From: Smittium culicis
Lineage: Eukaryota > Kickxellomycota > Harpellomycetes > Harpellales > Legeriomycetaceae
DNA length: 13,790 bases
Direction of reading: 5' to 3'
Assembly: GCA_001970855.1 (NCBI GenBank)
Contig: LSSN01000247.1
Span: 4,133-17,922, forward strand
Both the position numbers and the translations under genes were made by a program. The notes beneath the pieces were generated by a model. The model worked only from the letters and a program-made list of their open reading frames with translations. It had not been told where the DNA came from and did not search any database. Of this stretch, positions 8,090 through 13,790 are shown in pieces. Position 1 is the stretch's first letter, and every line of letters starts with the position of its first letter.

Positions 8090-8290
8090 ACTCTAAAAAA
8101 TGTCAGTATTAAAATATCTGGAATATAAACAGAAATAAAATAAAGATAAAATTAAAAATATTTATTGTCCAAATATTACCTTTTTTGGCTATATTTTATC
8201 GACTAAACTTATCGCTATTTTTCTTGATTACATTAAGAGATTTTTTGCTATGTATATATGAATATTTATATTAGAATTATCCACCCTTAA
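8090..8290 (+). repeat. Possible dispersed repeat R2, copy 2
   Basis: Partner of 5495-5720. CTTGATTACATTAAGAGATT then TTTTGCTAT (about 8219-8247) also resembles CTTGATTAAAATAAGATTTT then TTGCTAT at about 4419-4444, which directly follows R1 copy 1. So R1 and R2 may be parts of one longer decayed sequence. Low complexity limits certainty. Confidence 0.28.
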
Positions 8291-9937
8291 TTAAATTTTT
8301 TATAAGATTAAATTCCCTTAGAAAATCTGACTATATGAATTATAAAAAATAATTATTTAGTTATAGGGTATTTATCTGTGAATTTATTTATTTGTATTGA
8401 TTTTAAAAAAATTTACTCTAAATGCATGTTTTTGTGAAAAAATGGACTTTATTGTATTAAATTATATTATATTATATTTTGTGAAGTTTTTTTAATTGAT
8501 ATAAATTGTTTAATTTAGCAATTTTAGAATTTTTTGGTGAAAATTTGAGTCAAAGTCGATAATTTTTATCTATATTATACATATTTATTTACTTTAAATT
8601 TTTTTAATTTATTTGATTTATTTGATATATTTAAATATTCTATAATTTTTTTCGTGATTATTCTTCTACTAATTTTAATAATATTCTATTAAAATAGTAA
8701 ATTGTTTAATTTTTCAAAATTTTTAGATCTTATTTCTGAATAATGTAGATTAGAATACTTGATAAATTGATTTATTTATAGATTAACAAGATTTCTAATG
8801 TAAAAACTACTAACGTGATTCCGCATACAATGAGATTAATTTATTCCTGGATTTATTTCTAAATTAATTTCAATGTTTTCTAGTAAATATAAATTTTGTT
8901 TAAACTTTATCAATTTTTTTTGGTTAATTGAGTAATACATTAAATTTAAACTTTATCTATATAAAATTGATTTTTACATGAACATTATTAATTATAAATA
9001 ATTTTTATGGTACCCTTTAATATTATACTGCAAAATCTAATAATTTTTTACATTATTATATCCATAAACGAGTAGTACATCTTTTTTTTTGAATGAAAGA
9101 AAATTTTAGATTCTGTGACTTTTTAAAAAAAGTAATATAGATAAATGCAAACATAAAAGATTAGTCAAATATAAATATCTTTTATTTCAATAAATTAGTA
9201 AATTTTTATATCTCGGATTTCACCTTAATACTTTTCGAGAATCAAACCAATCAACTTATTTCTAAAATTTACTACATAAAAATAGTACTCTGAGCTTCAG
9301 ATTAAATAATTATGTTTCGTCGTATTAAAATCAGTTACATTTTTGGGTAAGAGAGTTTGAAAGAAGAAAAATTTACTCTGTAGTGTTTCTTATTTTCTCT
9401 AAGATTTAATGAAAAAAAATTGCTTTTTTTTAATTTTTATGTAAAATTATTCTTATTTACGAGTTTCACAGTTGATATGTTGCATTTATTTAATTCTAAA
9501 CAGTTTTATAAATTTCTATCATAATTATTCCATATTCAATACTCTGGATTTATGAGCTATTATTTTAAATCTACAATTAAAATTTCATAAAAATTTTTTA
9601 AAGTATTATATTTAAAGGCATATTAAATCAAAAACATATCTAAGCTAATACATCGAGAAATAATTATTCTAATATCCAAAAAGGTAAAATCGGCACTAAT
9701 CAACAACAAAAAAAATAAGAAAAAAGAGTTAAAGTATTAAAAAAATCGATTAATTTTATCAATGAGCTAAATTTATTAGTAAATAAATACTAAAATAACT
9801 GTAAAAACTAGCGCGCACAAACGTCTTTTTTTTTAGTATTTTATCGTTTTTTTTTTAATTTTTTAATATTTAAATTATCCAAATAAAATCTATTCTATAT
9901 ACTACAATCATTCACCAATTCAATAAAAAAATTCTAA
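8291..9937. other. AT-rich desert, nothing recognised
   Basis: The most AT-rich part of the window. No ORF, tRNA, hairpin with GC-containing arms, or MITE end was found on either strand. A small GC island (GCGCGCAC) occurs near 9811. Confidence 0.55.
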
Positions 9938-10290
9938 TTTCATAATCTTTTAGTAATTTTATCCGCTATTTTTGATTTACAAAACCGAATTATTATAAGT
10001 AAAAGAACTGCTGGTAATCACGAAACTAAATTATTTGAAATAATTCGCAAAAATGGCATGTGTGAACCAGAATTCTTGAAATATAAAATTGAGCTACAAA
10101 ACGCATAAGAATTTAATTGGAATCTCTTCAATAGAAGCAGCCGGGTGTCTTGAATATTAAACTAACCATTGAAAATCCAGATCTTGACCCATTTTATATA
10201 GGTACCGATTAAAATTTTCATGAGGGCATTATTTTTAAGTGTGAAATATCTTTACTAAAAAAGGCGAAATCCAAAATCTATAATTTATAG
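9938..10290 (+). other. Possible decayed coding fragment (weak)
   Basis: A relatively GC-rich patch (about 10010-10215) inside the desert. Frame 1 is open 9938-10105 (with KLFEIIRKNGMCEPEFLKYK). The next frame then takes over at 10135-10287 with QPGVLNIKLTIENPDLDPFY and FHEGIIFKCEISLLKKAKSK, interrupted by one TAA at 10210. The second part follows the strand and turn pattern of an arrestin N-domain. A stop plus a frame change would mean a pseudogene. No database comparison was possible. Confidence 0.24.
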
Positions 10291-11361
10291 AAAATTAAGA
10301 TTCATAAAACGTTCATAAAATTTATGAAAATGGGATTTTTTTAATTAAAATAAAAATAAATCACTTATTATATTATTGAAGAATTGTGTTACAATAATTA
10401 CGATATAAACCTTTTTGTCATCATGTGAATCAAAATTTATAAATAAATTATCGTGACTCGATTATTAATTTTTTTTTGTAGGAATATGCCTGGATGATTA
10501 ACTCTAATCGAATGATAAATAATTATTGAGGTTATTAAGATTATCAAGCTATTAAAAAATTCTATATTGTTGATACTATCTATTATTCTTGTGATCAAAA
10601 ATTATATTTTTCAAAAAGATAATAATTAATTAAATTCAGCTAAAAATATAAAAAAAACGGCTACAAGACGCGTAAATTAAGATTAATGATTGGTATATAA
10701 GATAATCAGAGTTTAGCACAATTAAATAAATTTTGTGTTAAATGAATATCATGTTCATAGTATATTATGCAAAGCCAATATACTTGAAAAAATATTTTAA
10801 CTGAAAGTTTAAACTTGAAACTAAATAGAAACTAAAGATTGATAAAAAATATTTAATAAACCCCTAAAAGAATAAGCTAATTATATTTAGATCATTTAGG
10901 ATACGCTTTGTGCTAACTTTTATAAATCTCAAGCCAATAAAATTTCAAAAATATTAAACAAGTCAAAGAATTAATTGAATATTTATTCTTACAAAAAAAT
11001 TATAACCCGATTTGATATTGAATTTTTTATACTATTTTGGTGCATTTTAGAAATGCAGATTATATTTTACTAAAAATAATCCATAAAATTCAAAATTAGA
11101 TTATTTTTTTCTAGAAATTTTAATGGTGAGCGTAATAATATAAGAATTATAAACATGTTATTACATGAATGATGACTATTCAAAAATTGCAAATTTTGTG
11201 TCAAATGTGATTATATATTACTATAATAGCTAAACAATTATGTTTAATTTTTTAATTTATTAAAATTTGTCAAGACACTGTATTTATATAAAATGATACG
11301 ATAAACAAGAAAATTTTTTTAATAAATCTTTCAAGTCCTTGCATATCTATTATGTCTATGT

Positions 11362-11387
11362 TTAATAATAATAATAATAATAATATT
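11362..11387. repeat. (TAA)n microsatellite, about 8 units
   Basis: Uninterrupted TAA/ATA trinucleotides, a common slippage product in AT-rich DNA and potentially polymorphic between strains. Confidence 0.9.
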
Positions 11388-12553
11388 AACTTTTAACTCT
11401 TCAAATTATTATCTTGAGACTTTTTTTATTTATAATGTTTAATAAAAAATTCATTGAATATATATAAGCCAGGAACAATGAAAAATCCTTTTCAAAAGTG
11501 AAATATAACTTATTTTATACTCATAATTACATTTTATTTTTTCTAGTTTTTTTTCCTAACTTTTTTGTTTTCTTATTTTATTTTGTCGATTCTATATTTA
11601 ATATTAGAATTACTAAGAATTAGTTAATATGCAAATGTTTTCAAATTTATACGCTTCGCTTTGAAGATTACTAAAAGTCGATTATCAAGATATTTTTTTA
11701 CACCGAGTATAAAACAGATATAATAATTAGATATACATTCACTGTTAATATCAAATAGTTCCAAACTTTTCATTTTGTATTTAGGTTAAATTAAATATAC
11801 TGCCTAAAAGTCAAATTTATCCACAATTATGACGATTTAAAAGAATATCTATGAAACTAGGAACTTGGAAGCTAAGAAAAAATATAGAGTACTATTTTTA
11901 ACTTGATATAGGCTTTGATGAGATAATATATTAAGGCATTTCTGAAATCTGTTCCACAGTATTTATTTAAATAAAAAAATTTAATTTTTTTAATTAGTAA
12001 TTGATTTGGTTCTACCAATTATGAAAAAATATTGTGTTTTTTTAAACATAACGCGGTTTTACAACTAAGATCTCATATCTGAATCTCATTTGGCATTGAT
12101 AATCTTTTTTAAACACTTAATTTATTATTTTACCGAAATTATACCTCCAGAAGCGAAAAAATACATCCCATATTACAATATACACACCACTAGCTTAAGC
12201 TAACATAATTTGATACCTGGTCTTTTTTACCTAAATAATTCGATACCACTTCTAAATATCTGATGTGTTGCTTAAATTATTCTAATTGAATATAAGTATC
12301 TTTAATTAAATGACAAAAGTTTTAAATAAAATTAAAATTTATGTAATAATCTGTCTAGATAAAGTTACACTCGTGCTCTTCTAAAGAAATGGCATAAAAT
12401 ATAGTCAATAAAATTCAAATGTGCTAAAGGATTTATAACTATTATTTGATTATCTCTAGTGTGTCTTGTTTATTCTGAAAAAAAAATCTAATGTATTAAA
12501 ATATTTTCTCATATTATGATTTCAAATAGTCACGAATCAAAGGCGTTACATAC

Positions 12554-12572
12554 ATATCACTTTCAGTGATAT
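12554..12572. repeat. Perfect hairpin, 8-bp arms
   Basis: ATATCACT-TTC-AGTGATAT, with a 3-base loop. No terminator-like T run and no adjacent gene, so its role is unknown. Confidence 0.5.
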
Positions 12573-12656
12573 TATTTAGTAGCGATTATTCAATTAATAG
12601 CTCATGGTATCAAATATTTTTTTACCTAGGATTATATTCGATTGCCAAATAGATTT

Positions 12657-12720
12657 TGAAGGCTTAAAAATAACATTTTCTAAAATTTATTCTATCTCAG
12701 AATTAGACGAAAAGCCTTCA
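12657..12720. repeat. 9-bp inverted repeat bounding 64 bp
   Basis: TGAAGGCTT (12657-12665) and AAGCCTTCA (12712-12720) are perfect inverted copies, 46 bp apart, with four G/C each in a very AT-rich setting. This might be a tiny foldback element or chance. No target-site duplication is obvious. Confidence 0.35.
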
Positions 12721-13167
12721 CACTGTTAATTATCATCAATAAAATATTTATACTTTAAATATCATTTGTAAATTAAGTTTATAGTTTAAATTAAATATAT
12801 CAAGAAATTTATTGTGGATAGTTGAAAATGTATAAACTTTAGATGTCATACTAAGGTCAATTTTTCATCAAGGCATAGGCTGATTAATTCTGGATCTACA
12901 TTAATACGAGTTTTTATTATTTAAATATTTAAATATTCGTAATTAATACGGTAGAAATATGTGGTTCTAATTTATATACAATATAAATTTTAAGGTCTCA
13001 GATTTTTCTTCATTGCTGTGTCAATTGAGATTTTTTGGATATGATTTTAATTTCAATATTGATAATTATTATTTTTTTTTCACAGATTTTATTATACATA
13101 AATAAACAGTATAAAAAAAAATTAAAAAATATTTAAAAGTCTAAAAAATATTGTGAAAAAAAACTCT

Positions 13168-13790
13168 TCAACGATATCCCCTCATCTGCTCTAACAGCAA
13201 AATAAAAACTGGTAATTGGTTCAAGGGGGCTGGTGAATCACTTATACTTTGCAGTATAAGTGTTCTGGGCACACTGATGCCGTTCAAAAATTTGGCTGTT
13301 TCTAGATTAAGATTTTGATTGGCTGTGCCAGCTCGAAGCTGGCTCAAAGATTGTTTAGACTCCATCCCCTCCCAAGGAGTTTTCCAACTAGCCCCAACCG
13401 GGCTTCGTTGAAATTCGGAAGCAAATTTTTTTCGTCAGAGCGGATCGGCGTCGGTATGAACCGGCCGATCGTCGATGATCGGTGATTTCGCCACCGGCTG
13501 CAGCTCAGAAGTATGTAGTCGAACATCTCAGGCACACACAAGTTGCAGCAGGGGCAAACAATTTTGAATTTTTGGTAGACGATTTTCATGTTCGACAGGC
13601 GCTGGGCGGTCCGGAATGTGCCCATACGCATTTTTCCAATGTCCTGAAGGCCCAGCTTCAGGTCCGAATACATTGCTTGAAGGTCAACCCAGCTACCTTT
13701 ATTGCCGATTTTCTGATCCACCGTCCACCAGTGGATGACAGACCGGTTATTTCGTCGTTTCCGGTCGACTATCGTGATTATAGTCTGGCC
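13168..13790 (-). pseudogene. LINE reverse-transcriptase ORF, C-terminal part, frameshifted
   Basis: The open frame 13790-13344 (148 residues, open to the edge) and the frame 13365-13168 (65 residues) are consecutive parts of one protein that normally copies LINE RNA into the genome. The frame changes in a G-rich run at about 13366-13373. Residues 55-65 read RMGTFRTAQRL, a motif that precedes the C-terminal zinc knuckle in many fungal LINEs. The knuckle has C79, C82 and C97 with the right CX2C...X4C spacing, but Y92 (codon TAC) stands where histidine is expected, a single C-to-T change. W100 and R101 continue the usual CxRW pattern. The frame after the shift ends FNG-like, LQSISDSPAPLNQ, then GYR-stop. 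RT catalytic motifs would lie upstream, out of view. Very probably non-functional. Confidence 0.75.
13239..13262. repeat. Perfect hairpin in the LINE 3' end
   Basis: CACTTATACT-TTGC-AGTATAAGTG has 10-bp arms and a 4-base loop, and lies within the last 100 bases of the LINE ORF. Structured 3' ends are known RT recognition elements in some LINE clades. That it acts so here is inference. Confidence 0.6.

Larger units (their letters stand above)
10291..13071. other. AT-rich desert with a few small inverted repeats
   Basis: No gene or RNA recognised. Contents are a TAA microsatellite (11362-11387), a perfect hairpin (12554-12572), a 9-bp inverted repeat (12657-12720) and an all-A/T palindrome near 12918. 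Otherwise A/T homopolymers and short frames. Confidence 0.55.
13072..13790 (-). mobile_element. Non-LTR (LINE) retrotransposon, 3' part, runs off the right edge
   Basis: From the right edge on the minus strand: end of the reverse-transcriptase protein, stop at 13168, then about 95 bp of 3' UTR with AATAAA (13093-13088) and an A9 tail (13080-13072). The poly(A) tail directly after a polyadenylation signal defines the 3' terminus and is typical of target-primed insertion. The GC-balanced sequence contrasts sharply with the desert. The 5' part and any target-site duplication lie outside the window or are lost. Confidence 0.75.

Noticed and set aside
12918..12935. 18-bp palindrome TATTTAAATATTTAAATA
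   Set aside because: Pure A/T; expected by chance in such DNA.
4066..13071. tRNA, rRNA or CRISPR array in the desert
   Set aside because: No GC-rich cloverleaf arms or TTC-type T-loop in context, no rRNA-like conserved blocks, and no regularly spaced identical repeats.

Overview
The window looks like nuclear DNA of a eukaryote, most likely a fungus. A transporter gene on the minus strand is broken by spliceosomal introns (GT donors, TAG acceptors, reading phases that match at every junction). The right edge holds the 3' end of a non-LTR (LINE-type) retrotransposon. Both are of ordinary base composition, while the roughly 11 kb between them is extremely AT-rich (about one base in five is G or C, by eye). 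GC-balanced genes in AT-rich, repeat-littered spacers fit early-diverging fungi such as the gut-dwelling Harpellales. That placement is inference from general knowledge, not from a database match.

Layout. At 1-2134 (minus) is a DHA1-type major facilitator (MFS) transporter. I resolve four coding exons, 2134-1940, 1835-1739, 1575-943 and 785-133, giving 526 residues. The last exon lies beyond the left edge. At 2279-4065 is a cluster of short repeats with TTAA (or near-TTAA) flanks and CCCTTTCCC-type ends, which I read as a piggyBac-like miniature transposon (MITE) family. Two 190-bp copies are inverted relative to each other, one copy is partial or foldback, and one longer copy carries a 24-bp tandem repeat. 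The nearest copy starts 145 bp upstream of the transporter start codon, so the family forms the distal promoter region.

From about 4070 to 13070 is an AT-rich desert without a convincing gene. It holds two strongly diverged copies of a dispersed repeat (about 4073-4405 and 5925-6285) whose differences are mostly transitions, a weaker second repeat pair, another lone MITE end, a few perfect hairpins, a TAA microsatellite and several short open stretches. Three of those stretches resemble the N-terminal strands of arrestin-fold proteins, but their length is near what chance gives at this composition.

At 13072-13790 (minus) is the 3' part of a LINE: the end of the reverse-transcriptase protein with a zinc knuckle that has lost its histidine, a frameshift in a G-rich run, a 10-bp-arm hairpin, then a short 3' UTR with AATAAA and an A9 tail. 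It runs off the right edge.

The only gene likely to work is the transporter. The rest is best read as a graveyard of mobile and duplicated sequence decaying toward A and T. I found no convincing multi-gene novel system; the most useful new material is the TTAA MITE family and the transition-biased repeat decay.
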